Of a DNA stretch of 64,000 nucleotides, positions 23,784 through 33,128 are shown piece by piece. The DNA is taken from positions 40,660 through 104,659 of the forward strand of contig JBNKJP010000033.1 of assembly GCA_050291245.1 (NCBI GenBank), read 5' to 3'. Positions within the stretch are counted from its first letter, which is position 1; each line of letters begins with the position of its first letter. The position numbers were made by a program, and so were the translations under genes. The notes under the pieces are model-generated. The model worked only from the letters and a program-made list of their open reading frames with translations. It was not told the DNA's origin and made no database searches. This stretch comes from Thiodiazotropha sp050291245. Lineage in GTDB: Bacteria; Pseudomonadota; Gammaproteobacteria; Chromatiales; Chromatiaceae.

Positions 23784-25985
23784 TTAGCGACTGAAATCAT
23801 GACAATCCATGCAGCTTGCACCGAAATCCTTGTGTGACGCATGGAACAGCTTGAAATCATCGAACTGACCAAAACGCCAGGCTTGCGCAATGTCTGATTC
23901 ATGGCAGTCCGATGAACAGGTTGCCTGATCCTTTTCACGAGGCGCATAGCCCAGGGCACCCTGAAGATCGATTCGGGTCAAGTTAAGATGGCACGATTCA
24001 CAGCTCAGGGCCTCGGATTTTGGCCCCACCTGGTGATTAAGGGCCTGGTAGGTATCCGTAGTGACCCACTCATAGCGATCACCCGGATCGAATCCCGGCA
24101 CCTGCTTTTCGATCATACCCTCCAAACCGGCTAGGGTTGCGGCATTCGCGTCCGCGGCGTCGAAAAAGACCTTGGTATCGAGGGGAATCAACCTATTGCT
24201 GTTGATATCCAGTGGGTAGTCCGAAGTTTTGTATTTAAACGGATACAACTTACTCGCCGCATCATCCACGGAACCGTCCGGAAGACTCGTCGGGTAGGTT
24301 CCTGTGGTTTGATCCGCATAGATCGCCTCGCCCAGGTTGTAGTTGTCCGTATATCGATTCCAGTGTCTGTATGTGGGCTTCAGGTCATTTTGCAGCGTCA
24401 GTATCGGATGATAAGGGGATTGGCCGCTATCCGAACCCGATTGCCAGCTGCGGTTGATTTCGGTCGCCTCGGTTGCCGGAGAGTCCTCGGCGTGCTTGGC
24501 AAACACCGGGATATGACAGGTTTGACAAGCCACTTTAGCCGTGTGCGCATTAAGGTCACTATTCTGATGGGGCATGGCATCGTGGCAACCGGCGCTCGCA
24601 CACTCCAGCGGAGTCACCGTATCAGACGTGCGAAGGTCCGAACCCTTTCCTTGGAATCGATGCAACTGGGTCTTATGGCAATCCTGACAGTCCAGGTTCG
24701 CTCCCGTCGAGGCCATATGCACATCATAGTGGACATCCGCGGTATGGCCGGAAGCCAGCGCGAGATCCCCCCGCTTGACTGCATCGCCACCTCCCGCCTT
24801 GGCATGGCAGTTGAGACAGTTTTCCTTTGTCGGCCTATGAACGGTCTGTACCGCTTCGTCCATGCTGATCGACATGCCGGCTGTGTCGGGAACCATCTCG
24901 CCGTTGAGCTTGATTCGTTTGTATTCCGTTTGATGACAAACCAGACAATCGATATTCTCAAGCTGGGAGCGCGATGCATCCGCTTCCGGCTTGGCGCCCA
25001 GTCCCACGTGACAGCTACTGCAGTCCTCCCAGTTCCCTTCGATGGAACCGCAATAGGTGTTGATCGCACCCGCGATTTTCCCCTGCAGCTGATAGTTGCC
25101 GTCGATCATGTAGGCCGCTTCACCTTGCCACTGATAGTGGGTCGAGCCATGTACTTGATACGCCTCTTGCTCATGGCACTCGAGACAGGTTCCGGGTCCC
25201 TGGTAAGTGAGGTTTTCGTGTCCTTGAGTCGCGACCACGCCATCATCGCCGTTGTCCTGATTCGAGGCCTTGCCATTGAGAACAAACTCGGTTGGCATTT
25301 CCGTGCCCCCAGGCGATGCAATAAAGCCGAAACCCACCTGACCGCCCGGGGCGACCTGTCGGTTCCAATCCGCACTTTCTATGACATAGGACGAGCCCTC
25401 GTGGGAGACGATTCTGGCATTCCAAATCTGCTGAATCTCAAAATCCGCATCGAAAGCCAGATTCCAGCCGTACATTTCCGATGAGCCGGTGTTGACAACC
25501 TGAGCCTCCCCCTGAAAAGCGGAGCCCCAGTCATTGACATTCTGAATCGAAACCTGGGGACTGGAGGTCAGTGCGGGGGTCGCATCAATCGGGGTTAGAT
25601 CACAGGGCAGAGCGCGATTTCCCGGACTCCCCACAAAGCCAAACCGAACCTCGGCACCCGGCGCAAGTGCTGCGTTGTAATCGACCCCCTGTATCACATA
25701 GCTATCGTTGGTATGGGAGACCACCTTTGCGTTCCAGATATTGTCGATCTGAAAATCGGCATTGAAGCGCACTGACCAGACACCGATATTCTGCCCGGTT
25801 TCATTCCTGACAACGGCTTCACCCGTAAACCCGGAACCCCAGTCGCTTGACCTAGTCATGGCACAGGCCTGACCCGTAGAGTCGTTTGCCAGAGCGGGAG
25901 TGGTGGCGACAACTGCGCCAAGCAACAACAAGAAATTGATCAAAGCCAGTCGATGATTGACTGACAACAGGAACTTTGGATACAT
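23784..25985 (-). CDS. Secreted CBM2-CBM2-multiheme cytochrome c (octaheme tetrathionate reductase-like)
   Basis: 733 residues from ATG 25985, where a signal peptide begins (MYPKFLLSVNHRLALINFLL to TTPALA). Two cellulose-binding family 2 modules follow at about 40-130 and 145-235: each has DWGSxFxGEAxVxN, a NIWNAKVVSH or QIWNARIVSH core and APGxxVxFGF. The rest resembles octaheme c-type cytochromes of the tetrathionate reductase family (CLECH, CSSCH, CLVCH, CLNCH with GGGDAVKRGDL, CQDCH, CQTCHIPVFA, CESCH, CMDCH). That is eight CXXCH motifs, plus atypical CASAGCH and CSSDCH that might bind more heme. The CBM2 fusion suggests an extracellular redox protein held on polysaccharide. It is monocistronic. 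The domain identification is firm; the substrate is unknown. Confidence 0.85.
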   Translation of the reverse strand: MYPKFLLSVNHRLALINFLLLLGAVVATTPALANDSTGQACAMTRSSDWGSGFTGEAVVRNETGQNIGVWSVRFNADFQIDNIWNAKVVSHTNDSYVIQGVDYNAALAPGAEVRFGFVGSPGNRALPCDLTPIDATPALTSSPQVSIQNVNDWGSAFQGEAQVVNTGSSEMYGWNLAFDADFEIQQIWNARIVSHEGSSYVIESADWNRQVAPGGQVGFGFIASPGGTEMPTEFVLNGKASNQDNGDDGVVATQGHENLTYQGPGTCLECHEQEAYQVHGSTHYQWQGEAAYMIDGNYQLQGKIAGAINTYCGSIEGNWEDCSSCHVGLGAKPEADASRSQLENIDCLVCHQTEYKRIKLNGEMVPDTAGMSISMDEAVQTVHRPTKENCLNCHAKAGGGDAVKRGDLALASGHTADVHYDVHMASTGANLDCQDCHKTQLHRFQGKGSDLRTSDTVTPLECASAGCHDAMPHQNSDLNAHTAKVACQTCHIPVFAKHAEDSPATEATEINRSWQSGSDSGQSPYHPILTLQNDLKPTYRHWNRYTDNYNLGEAIYADQTTGTYPTSLPDGSVDDAASKLYPFKYKTSDYPLDINSNRLIPLDTKVFFDAADANAATLAGLEGMIEKQVPGFDPGDRYEWVTTDTYQALNHQVGPKSEALSCESCHLNLTRIDLQGALGYAPREKDQATCSSDCHESDIAQAWRFGQFDDFKLFHASHKDFGASCMDCHDFSR

Positions 25986-26246
25986 CAGCAATTCCAGTTC
26001 TGGTGATTGTTCTTCAGGGCCATGGAAAGGTCGGGTTATCAACCCGGCGACAAAAAATGTTAGGTTGCCGGATTAATGACACACCGGTCGCATGGTAATT
26101 ATCACAGCGTGTAGATTCTTCGAAGAGGGTCACAAATCACTCAGGTTACCTGATAATATTTTCGTTCCCCTTTTGAACTGATGAATCAGCGACAAATGCG
26201 CATGAAACAGGCGCTTCTCTTCATCTCAATCACTGACCGCATGGGC

Positions 26247-26277
26247 AAAAAAAACGCCTGCACATGGCAGGCGTTTT
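26247..26277 (-). terminator. Terminator after the GH43 gene
   Basis: On the minus strand AAAACGCCTGCC-ATG-TGCAGGCGTTTTTTTT, 20 bases after the GH43 stop. The rest of the 312-base gap to the cytochrome gene contains its presumed promoter and nothing else I can identify. Confidence 0.9.
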
Positions 26278-26297
26278 GATTCAGCAAACCACTGGGA

Positions 26298-29200
26298 CTA
26301 CCATCCCCGCATTGCTTTCATCTCTTTCCAGACGCGACGTATCAACCAACTGTCGCCAACGGTGAGCACAGGATCTCCCCAATGGGAGCCGACAATCATG
26401 ACGGAGCCGCCTTCGGGTTGAGAGCCGGTCCAATCATAGTAGTCCTGCATCCCAAAACCGTGTCCCATCTCGTGCTCGACGACACTGTTTGATTGCTGAT
26501 CCAGTGCATTGACAAAATTGTCCACCGGCATCCGCAAACCCCAGTCGCCGCCCACGGCAGCCGCCCCACCGCCGATTGAATCGTCCAACCATAAACTGTA
26601 GTCGAAGTGGTTGGCTTCTCCACCGGGACAACCTGGGAATTCATGATCCCAATGGGTGAAGAATGCGCAACTGTCCGGACACATCGGCTCACCCTCCCCA
26701 TCCGTCTCGGTATAGACAGATATGGAACTGTCGCTCCACTGCAGAAGAGACTCCTGACCGGGCTTTACCGCAACCCCTGTAATCTTCACCTTGACACCAT
26801 TGGGATAGGGGAAGCAGCCGTAGCTTCCCAAGGCGGTATACCACTCGTTGAGCCACCGCTGCATCGCGGGTGCGATTTTGTCGCGTACACTCTGGGTCAT
26901 CGGAGTACTCGCACCCCACCGGACACACAGATTGATTTCACCATTACCTTTCATGGCGTTATCCAGCAACCAGGCCTCGCGACCCGTGATATTACTCTTC
27001 AATTGAGCATTCCAGCTTTCATCGACCCATGCCGAGACTGCTGCGGGCGGCTCGGAGAAATCGCAGACGACATCACCGCCAGTATTGTCTCCAAGGGTCG
27101 TGAAATTCCACGAATCACTCTGCACAGCGTTACCCGCCAGATCCTGCAGCGTGTCACCAAGGCTGACTGTGTACTGGGCACCCGGCATCAGATCAGCTGA
27201 CAGACTCACAGTGACCGTGTAACTGCCACTGTCATAGCTCACTACACCCAGAATCAGATTCCCGCTTTGCATGACCACGACGCTTTGATCGCTGATGAGA
27301 TCTTCGCGCAGAGGTTCACTGAAAGTGATACTGATGGTTGGATTGACACTGACAGCGCCTTGCCCGGGTTGCGGAACCCTGGACAGGATAACCGGCGCCG
27401 AGGTATCCGAAACAGGGGTCACCTGAAATTGGATACTGGCGGAATCACTGGTGCTGCCGTCATTGACGGTCAATTGAAAGGTAAAGCTCGTGGGCTGAGA
27501 CACCGCGGGTGCGACAAAACTCAGGGTACGGCTGGACACATCACCTAATACAACCTGAGAACCTTGCGTCTGACTCCAGCGATAAGTGAGCGTATCGCCA
27601 TCGATATCGCTGGAACCGCTGCCATCAAGGGTCAGAGTCTGCCCCGAGACGACCGCCCCAACCGCATCGATTTGCGCGACCGGAGGATGATTCGCGCTAC
27701 CGTTATCCGCGAAGACCAACCCCGAGGAGGGTGTCACCTTCTGGATCGATCCATCCCCATTGAAGGTGAGTTTGTCGAGCGCCACCTGGCGACGATAGGT
27801 ACCGCCACCCGGGCCATTGCTCAGATGATAGGCCAGATACCATTGCCCGGCGAACTCGGCAATCGCCGGATGGCTGGTGGGGGCATCCTCTCCCGGCAGG
27901 CCCGGCATGGCGTCGAGGATTCTACCGCGATACTGCCAGGGACCTAATGGACTGCTAGCGGTCGCGTAGTCGATCGTCGCCGGATTAACACCGGCTGCGT
28001 AGACCATATAATAGACACCCTCGCGCTTGGTCAGATAAGGCGCCTCGAAAAACCCTTGCGGGGTACGCTCGATCATGTTCCCTTTCAGCGAGATCATGTC
28101 ATCCCCTAGAGCGACTGTGACCATACGTCCGAAACCACCGTAGACCAGGTAGGCTTGACCATCATCATCCACAAAAACCCCGGGATCGATGGTATAGACG
28201 GTTTGATAGGCCTCGCTATAGTTGAACGCGCTCATCTCGATGTCATCATTGACCAGAGGCCCGCCGATGGCATCGCGAAACGGTCCGAGGGGGCTGTCCG
28301 ATACCGCGACACCGATCGCCATACCCTTGCCCCGTTCATTCACAGGAACATACCAGTAGAATTTGCCGTTCCGTTCGACCATCTGGCTTGCCCAGGCATT
28401 GGCATCCGCCCATGCGAAGACATCCAGAGTCAATGCCGGTCCTCCATTATCGGACCAATTGACCATGTCTTTGGAAGAGAGCACGTACCAGTCCCGCAGA
28501 TAAAAGCCCGTGGTACCCTCATCATGGCCCGCGGTGATGTAGAAGGTGCAATCATCAACCAGTATCGCAGGATCCGCGGTATAGATACCCGGCAAGATCG
28601 GATTACTCCCTTGGGTTCCCGCCACCGGCCCCTGGCAATCCCCGGGAACCGGATCCGGATTGGGTTCAGGGGTCGGCGTCACATCATCGCTCAGTTCACC
28701 AAACACGCGCCATTCCAGCATACCGGTTGATTCGCGGGTGTTGAGCATGGACACCCTTACCCGGTTGGTTACCACATCGCCCAGCTGCAGGTTGTTGAAG
28801 GCATCTTTTGCCAAGGGAATATCGCCCGCTCTGACCCAGGTATTTCCGTTCCAATATTCGAAGTAGGCCATCGTCGGGGTCAGAACTCCCCCGTTGTCAT
28901 CGAACCAGTAAACCTGTGTTGAAGAGAGGCGGTAGTTTTGCGGCCAGTCATATTGCACCCACTGCACCGCATTCGGGTTGTACCAGTTTCCGTAGGCGCC
29001 ACTGGATTTGTCGTTTGAATTCGCAGGCGAACTGTTATCGTTGACGGCGCTCAAGGTTTCCCAGGGGGATACGTATGAGGTGGTCGCGGATGCCTGAGGT
29101 GCAATATTGACGCCCTCGGGGGCCGGAGACGGAGTGGGCGTGGGCGTGGGAGTCGGATCCGGCACGGGCTCGGGATCAGGCGCATCGACCGGCAGGGTTG

Positions 29201-29549
29201 CGGATACGGCCATGGAATTTGTGGACGTCCAATCCGATTCGGTGACCTTGATCCAATAGTAATAGGTTGTCCCCGGCGTTACGTTGCGGTCGGTAAACTC
29301 GGTACCGTTTCGAGTAAAGCCGATTCTCTTGCGCCCTCTCGGGTTCGAATCCGTATCGCGATAGATCTCCTGCCCCATGGGGGTGAGATTGCTCAGCGTC
29401 CAGCTCAGTTGCACCTCTTGGGTAGTGACGCTGGCGACCAACTCAACTTGTTTCGATGGATCCGCTGCCGCAAAGGCAGGCGCCTGAATAAGGGTGGTGA
29501 GCAGTAGTAAAATTGTTGATGAAAAAAGGCGTCCGCTACTTGTTATCAT
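26298..29549 (-). CDS. Secreted multidomain GH43 glycosidase with C-terminal metallopeptidase-like domain
   Basis: 1083 residues. After a signal peptide (about 1-27) come an FN3 domain (about 32-118), a Pro/Thr linker, a discoidin/CBM32-like domain (about 150-290) and a second linker. Next is a GH43 five-blade propeller (about 310-625), with TADPAILVDD, YTIDPGVFVDDDG and FEAPYLTKREG supplying likely acidic residues. A PKD/Ig-like domain (about 630-715) and a Big_5 Ig domain (about 720-815) follow. The last 260 residues hold VVEHEMGHGFGMQDYYDW, an HExxHxxGxxD zinc-peptidase motif. GH43 enzymes cleave arabinan or xylan side chains. It lies next to the CBM2 cytochrome on the same strand, in a likely polysaccharide-contact locus. 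Confidence 0.85.
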   Translation of the reverse strand: MITSSGRLFSSTILLLLTTLIQAPAFAAADPSKQVELVASVTTQEVQLSWTLSNLTPMGQEIYRDTDSNPRGRKRIGFTRNGTEFTDRNVTPGTTYYYWIKVTESDWTSTNSMAVSATLPVDAPDPEPVPDPTPTPTPTPSPAPEGVNIAPQASATTSYVSPWETLSAVNDNSSPANSNDKSSGAYGNWYNPNAVQWVQYDWPQNYRLSSTQVYWFDDNGGVLTPTMAYFEYWNGNTWVRAGDIPLAKDAFNNLQLGDVVTNRVRVSMLNTRESTGMLEWRVFGELSDDVTPTPEPNPDPVPGDCQGPVAGTQGSNPILPGIYTADPAILVDDCTFYITAGHDEGTTGFYLRDWYVLSSKDMVNWSDNGGPALTLDVFAWADANAWASQMVERNGKFYWYVPVNERGKGMAIGVAVSDSPLGPFRDAIGGPLVNDDIEMSAFNYSEAYQTVYTIDPGVFVDDDGQAYLVYGGFGRMVTVALGDDMISLKGNMIERTPQGFFEAPYLTKREGVYYMVYAAGVNPATIDYATASSPLGPWQYRGRILDAMPGLPGEDAPTSHPAIAEFAGQWYLAYHLSNGPGGGTYRRQVALDKLTFNGDGSIQKVTPSSGLVFADNGSANHPPVAQIDAVGAVVSGQTLTLDGSGSSDIDGDTLTYRWSQTQGSQVVLGDVSSRTLSFVAPAVSQPTSFTFQLTVNDGSTSDSASIQFQVTPVSDTSAPVILSRVPQPGQGAVSVNPTISITFSEPLREDLISDQSVVVMQSGNLILGVVSYDSGSYTVTVSLSADLMPGAQYTVSLGDTLQDLAGNAVQSDSWNFTTLGDNTGGDVVCDFSEPPAAVSAWVDESWNAQLKSNITGREAWLLDNAMKGNGEINLCVRWGASTPMTQSVRDKIAPAMQRWLNEWYTALGSYGCFPYPNGVKVKITGVAVKPGQESLLQWSDSSISVYTETDGEGEPMCPDSCAFFTHWDHEFPGCPGGEANHFDYSLWLDDSIGGGAAAVGGDWGLRMPVDNFVNALDQQSNSVVEHEMGHGFGMQDYYDWTGSQPEGGSVMIVGSHWGDPVLTVGDSWLIRRVWKEMKAMRGW

Positions 29550-29912
29550 TCTTACAGCTCCTGAGTACCTATCCGATTACTATTCATCCGGCAATTTTTC
29601 GCGCAACTCCCTGTAGGCTTTTTATTCGTGCTATCCGTCGCGATGGATGCTAATTTATCGAAAAGCATAAAACATCGACGCACCTCACAATTTCGCAACA
29701 TATCAATCTACTTGATATTTAGTTCACCCATGGAGAATCAGCGACGCAAGGCAGTTGAGTTAAAGCGTTTACGGTAGGTCTCCCCAGGTCCAGGTAAACC
29801 ATTCAGGAGAAAACTATCCGCGATTGGGCGTGGGCGTGTCGTGGATCTTGTCTATGACTCAGACGAGGGGGATCTGAGGACGGCGTGGATTCGCGGGTTC
29901 AGTCTGAAACGC

Positions 29913-29943
29913 AAAAAGGGTTGCCGAAATCGGCAACCCTTTT
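29913..29943 (-). terminator. Terminator of tRNA-Pro
   Basis: Hairpin AAAAGGGTTGCCG-ATTT-CGGCAACCCTTTTT, six bases beyond the CCA end of tRNA-Pro. The rest of the gap back to the GH43 start (29550-29912) shows no gene. Confidence 0.85.
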
Positions 29944-29948
29944 CGATT

Positions 29949-30025
29949 TGGTCCGGGCGGGGTGATTCGAACACCCGACCCCTACAACCCCATTGTAGTG
30001 CGCTACCAGACTGCGCTACGCCCGG
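29949..30025 (-). tRNA. tRNA-Pro(GGG)
   Basis: 77 nt with acceptor CCGGGCG/CGCCCGG, D-arm GCGCAGTCTGGTAGCGC, anticodon stem CTACA with loop ATGGGGT (anticodon GGG), T-loop GTTCGAATC and encoded CCA. It lies 55 bases after the MerR-type gene and may share its transcript. Confidence 0.97.
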
Positions 30026-30080
30026 AAAGAAGGAGCGGCAATACTAGGCAGTTAAGCCTGTCGTGTCAATCCATTCACGG

Positions 30081-30440
30081 CTATCTTTTCAGGATCTGCA
30101 GGATCTCCTCAAGCTCACCGCGCAGCTGCCGGATGATCTGTTGACTCTGCTGCAGATCCTCTTTGGCGGTCTCACCGGAGAGCTGCTGTCGCGCCCCTCC
30201 GATGGTGAAACCCTGTTCGTAGAGCAGGCTGCGTATCTGGCGAATCATCAACACATCATGACGTTGATAGTAGCGACGGTTCCCCCGGCGCTTGACCGGC
30301 TTGAGCTGGGGAAACTCCTGCTCCCAGTAACGCAGTACATGCGGCTTGACCTGACAGAGATCGCTGACCTCTCCAATCGTGAAATAGCGCTTGCCCGGTA
30401 TGGCGGGCAAATCGTTACTGCTGCTGCTCGGATCCAGCAT
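30081..30440 (-). CDS. MerR-family transcriptional regulator
   Basis: 119 residues. The winged helix-turn-helix FTIGEVSDLCQVKPHVLRYW is followed by RRYYQRHDVLMIRQIRSLLY and a C-terminal coiled coil for dimerisation; there is no metal-binding cysteine cluster. This gene regularly follows ihfA in gammaproteobacteria. Its start overlaps the end of ihfA by 26 bases, so translation is probably coupled. Targets are unknown. Confidence 0.9.
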   Translation of the reverse strand: MLDPSSSSNDLPAIPGKRYFTIGEVSDLCQVKPHVLRYWEQEFPQLKPVKRRGNRRYYQRHDVLMIRQIRSLLYEQGFTIGGARQQLSGETAKEDLQQSQQIIRQLRGELEEILQILKR

Positions 30441-30720
30441 AGGCTTCTACCCGTGCCTTTAGTTTTTGTCCTGGACGGAAGGTAACCACACGCCGCGCGG
30501 AGATCGGAATCTCCTTGCCGGTTTTGGGATTACGCCCCGGTCTCTGTTTCTTCTCACGCAGATCAAAATTTCCGAAACCGGAGAGTTTGACCTGCCCCCC
30601 ATGTTCCAAGGAGAGCCGGATCTCTTCAAAAAACATCTCGACCATTTCCTTGGCTTCTCGTTTGTTCAACCCAAGCTCGTCGAAGAGCCGGGCTGCCATA
30701 TCAGCTTTTGTCAGTGCCAT
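30415..30720 (-). CDS. ihfA: Integration host factor subunit alpha
   Basis: 101 residues. MALTKADMAARLFDELGLNK opens the protein. The DNA-binding arm is visible in FGNFDLREKKQRPGRNPKTG and the C-terminal part in RRVVTFRPGQKLK. IHF bends DNA as an alpha/beta heterodimer in replication, recombination and transcription. It starts eight bases after the pheT stop, the classic pheST-ihfA arrangement. Confidence 0.97.
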   Translation of the reverse strand: MALTKADMAARLFDELGLNKREAKEMVEMFFEEIRLSLEHGGQVKLSGFGNFDLREKKQRPGRNPKTGKEIPISARRVVTFRPGQKLKARVEAYAGSEQQQ

Positions 30721-30728
30721 AACTTGTC

Positions 30729-33104
30729 CTAATCTCTCAGTTTCGCACCTGCGTCACGAGCCAGCCTCTGCAACACAGCAGCAACCACCTCTTCCACTTC
30801 CTGATCTGTAAGAGTGTGTGATTTTTCCTGTAAAATCAATCCTAATGCGAGACTTTTTCGACCCGAATCTATGTTTTTTCCAGTATAGACATCAAACAGC
30901 AGTATGTCTGTAAGAATTTTGCCTGCTTCATCACGAATCAGATTCCTAATCCTGTCGAAACTGACCGATTCATCGACAACCAGCGCCAGATCCCTGCGAA
31001 TGGAGGGATATTTCGAAAGCGTTTCGAAATGCGGCAATACACCTTCTCCCAAGCGCTCGAGATCGAACTCGAACAGATAAGTGGCACCATTGAGGTCCAG
31101 CGCCTTCTCCCGTTCGGGATGCAGCATGCCCAGCAACCCGACAGAGACGTCCTGCACGAATATCTCAGCACATTGCCCCGGATGCAGCGCCGGATGCTCG
31201 GACGCTTCAAATCGAATACCCTGATTCAGTCCCAGAAAGCTCAGTACGGCCTCAACATCCGCTTTTACATCATAGAAATCGGCGCGAACGGAGGCCTCAC
31301 TCCACTGCTCGGGGTAGCGACTGCCCGACACCAGCCCGCCCAGCCGGGACTGCTGCTTAATGGTGTCCTCCTGCTGAAAGCAGAGACCGGATTCGAAAAT
31401 ACGCACCCGCGGCTGCTGCCGCGCCTGATTATAGGCAGCGGTCTGCAACAAACCGGGCCAGAGCGAGGTACGCATCACGGACATGTCCGCGGAGATCGGA
31501 TTGGCGAGTCGAATACCCTGGGTCTGCGGATCGATCAGAGCTTCCAGTTCGGGACTGATGAAACTGTAGGTCACGACCTCCTGATAATCGCGTCCGACCA
31601 GTAGCTCCTTGGCCCGATCGAGGCCAAAGGCGGCCTCCGCCCGGTCCTCCATGATCATCGGCGAGATACCCCGATGAGCGGGGATCCGGGTGTAACCGTA
31701 GATGCGCCCGATCTCTTCGATCAGGTCCACTTCGATGCTGATGTCGAAGCGACAGCTCGGCGCCTGTACCCGCCATCCCTGTTCCGTGACCTCGACCCGC
31801 ATACCCAATCGGATCAGAATATCCTTCACCTCATCCGCCGCGATATCGACACCCAGCAACTTATTCACCCGCTCGGCGCGCAGAAAAATCTCAGGACGAG
31901 GCTCGATGCTCTCTTCATGAGCCATCTCGACCACCGGCCCAAGATCGCCACCGGCAATCGATATCAACAACTCAGAGGCACGCTCCAAGGCAGAGACCTG
32001 GAGTTGCGGATCGACTCCCCGCTCGAAACGATGAGAGGAGTCGGTATGCAGCCCATAGCCACGAGCCTTACCACTGATTGCGGCAGGGGTAAAAAAGGCG
32101 CTCTCGAGCAACACATGCCGGGTGGCATCGTTGACCGCGCTCTCCTCGCCTCCCATGATGCCGGCCAGGGCGATAGGGCCGGTCTCGTCGGCGATCACCA
32201 GAGTACCTTCCAGCAGTTCGATCTCCCGGCCGCCGATCAGGGTCAGACGTTCTCCGCTCCGGGCCAGGCGTACCCGGATCCGCTGTGCGACCCGCTCCAG
32301 GTCGAAACCGTGCATCGGCTGCCCGAGTTCCAGTAACACATAGTTGGTCACATCGACCACCGGCCCCAGGCTACGAAGGCCGCTGCGGCGCAGGCGCTCC
32401 TGCATCCACAGGGGGGTCTGCGCCGCCACATCCACATTGCGCACCACACGGCAGGCATAACGGGGGCAGGCCTCATCGGCCTCCAGCACCACCTCCACGC
32501 AATCCTCAATAGTGGCCGGCTGAGGGGCGATGGCCACGGGAGTTACCGGGCAACGATTGATCACCCCCACTTCCCGGGCGATGCCCGCCAGGCTCAGACA
32601 GTCCCCGCGATCCGGTGTCAGATCCACCTCGATGGCCTGATCCTCCAGAGCCAGGAAGTGGCGGAAATTCTCTCCGACGGGGGCGTCCCCAGGCAACGGC
32701 AGAATGCCCTCGGAGCTTTCGGCCAGACCCAGTTCACTCGCGGAACAGATCATTCCCAGGGATTGAACACCCCGCAGCTTGGCCTTCTTGATCTTGAAAT
32801 CCCCGGGTAGCAAGGCACCCACGGTTGCGACCGGCACCCGCATCCCGGCGGCCACATTGCGTGCACCGCAGACGATCTGCAGCGGCTCATCCTCACCGAC
32901 GTTGACTTGGCAGACGCTCAGTTTATCCGCATCCGGATGCGCTTCCCGGGACAGCACTTCGCCCACCACCACGCCGCTGAATGCGGCGGCGACCGGCTCC
33001 ACGGAATCGACTTCCAGACCGGCCATGCTCAATTGATCGGCCAGGGCCTTCGTATCGACCGGCGGATTCACCCACTCCCTTAACCAGGCTTCACTGAATC
33101 TCAT
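30729..33104 (-). CDS. pheT: Phenylalanine-tRNA ligase subunit beta
   Basis: 791 residues, close to the E. coli length of 795. The N-terminal tRNA-binding domain (VVVGEVLSREAHPDADKL), the B3/B4 editing region, the B5 DNA-binding-like domain and the C-terminal anticodon-binding ferredoxin-like domain (FETLSKYPSIRRDLALVVDE) are all present. It forms the alpha2-beta2 enzyme with PheS. It starts 24 bases after the pheS stop. Confidence 0.98.
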   Translation of the reverse strand: MRFSEAWLREWVNPPVDTKALADQLSMAGLEVDSVEPVAAAFSGVVVGEVLSREAHPDADKLSVCQVNVGEDEPLQIVCGARNVAAGMRVPVATVGALLPGDFKIKKAKLRGVQSLGMICSASELGLAESSEGILPLPGDAPVGENFRHFLALEDQAIEVDLTPDRGDCLSLAGIAREVGVINRCPVTPVAIAPQPATIEDCVEVVLEADEACPRYACRVVRNVDVAAQTPLWMQERLRRSGLRSLGPVVDVTNYVLLELGQPMHGFDLERVAQRIRVRLARSGERLTLIGGREIELLEGTLVIADETGPIALAGIMGGEESAVNDATRHVLLESAFFTPAAISGKARGYGLHTDSSHRFERGVDPQLQVSALERASELLISIAGGDLGPVVEMAHEESIEPRPEIFLRAERVNKLLGVDIAADEVKDILIRLGMRVEVTEQGWRVQAPSCRFDISIEVDLIEEIGRIYGYTRIPAHRGISPMIMEDRAEAAFGLDRAKELLVGRDYQEVVTYSFISPELEALIDPQTQGIRLANPISADMSVMRTSLWPGLLQTAAYNQARQQPRVRIFESGLCFQQEDTIKQQSRLGGLVSGSRYPEQWSEASVRADFYDVKADVEAVLSFLGLNQGIRFEASEHPALHPGQCAEIFVQDVSVGLLGMLHPEREKALDLNGATYLFEFDLERLGEGVLPHFETLSKYPSIRRDLALVVDESVSFDRIRNLIRDEAGKILTDILLFDVYTGKNIDSGRKSLALGLILQEKSHTLTDQEVEEVVAAVLQRLARDAGAKLRD

Positions 33105-33128
33105 GATGCTCTACTCTACTAATAACCT

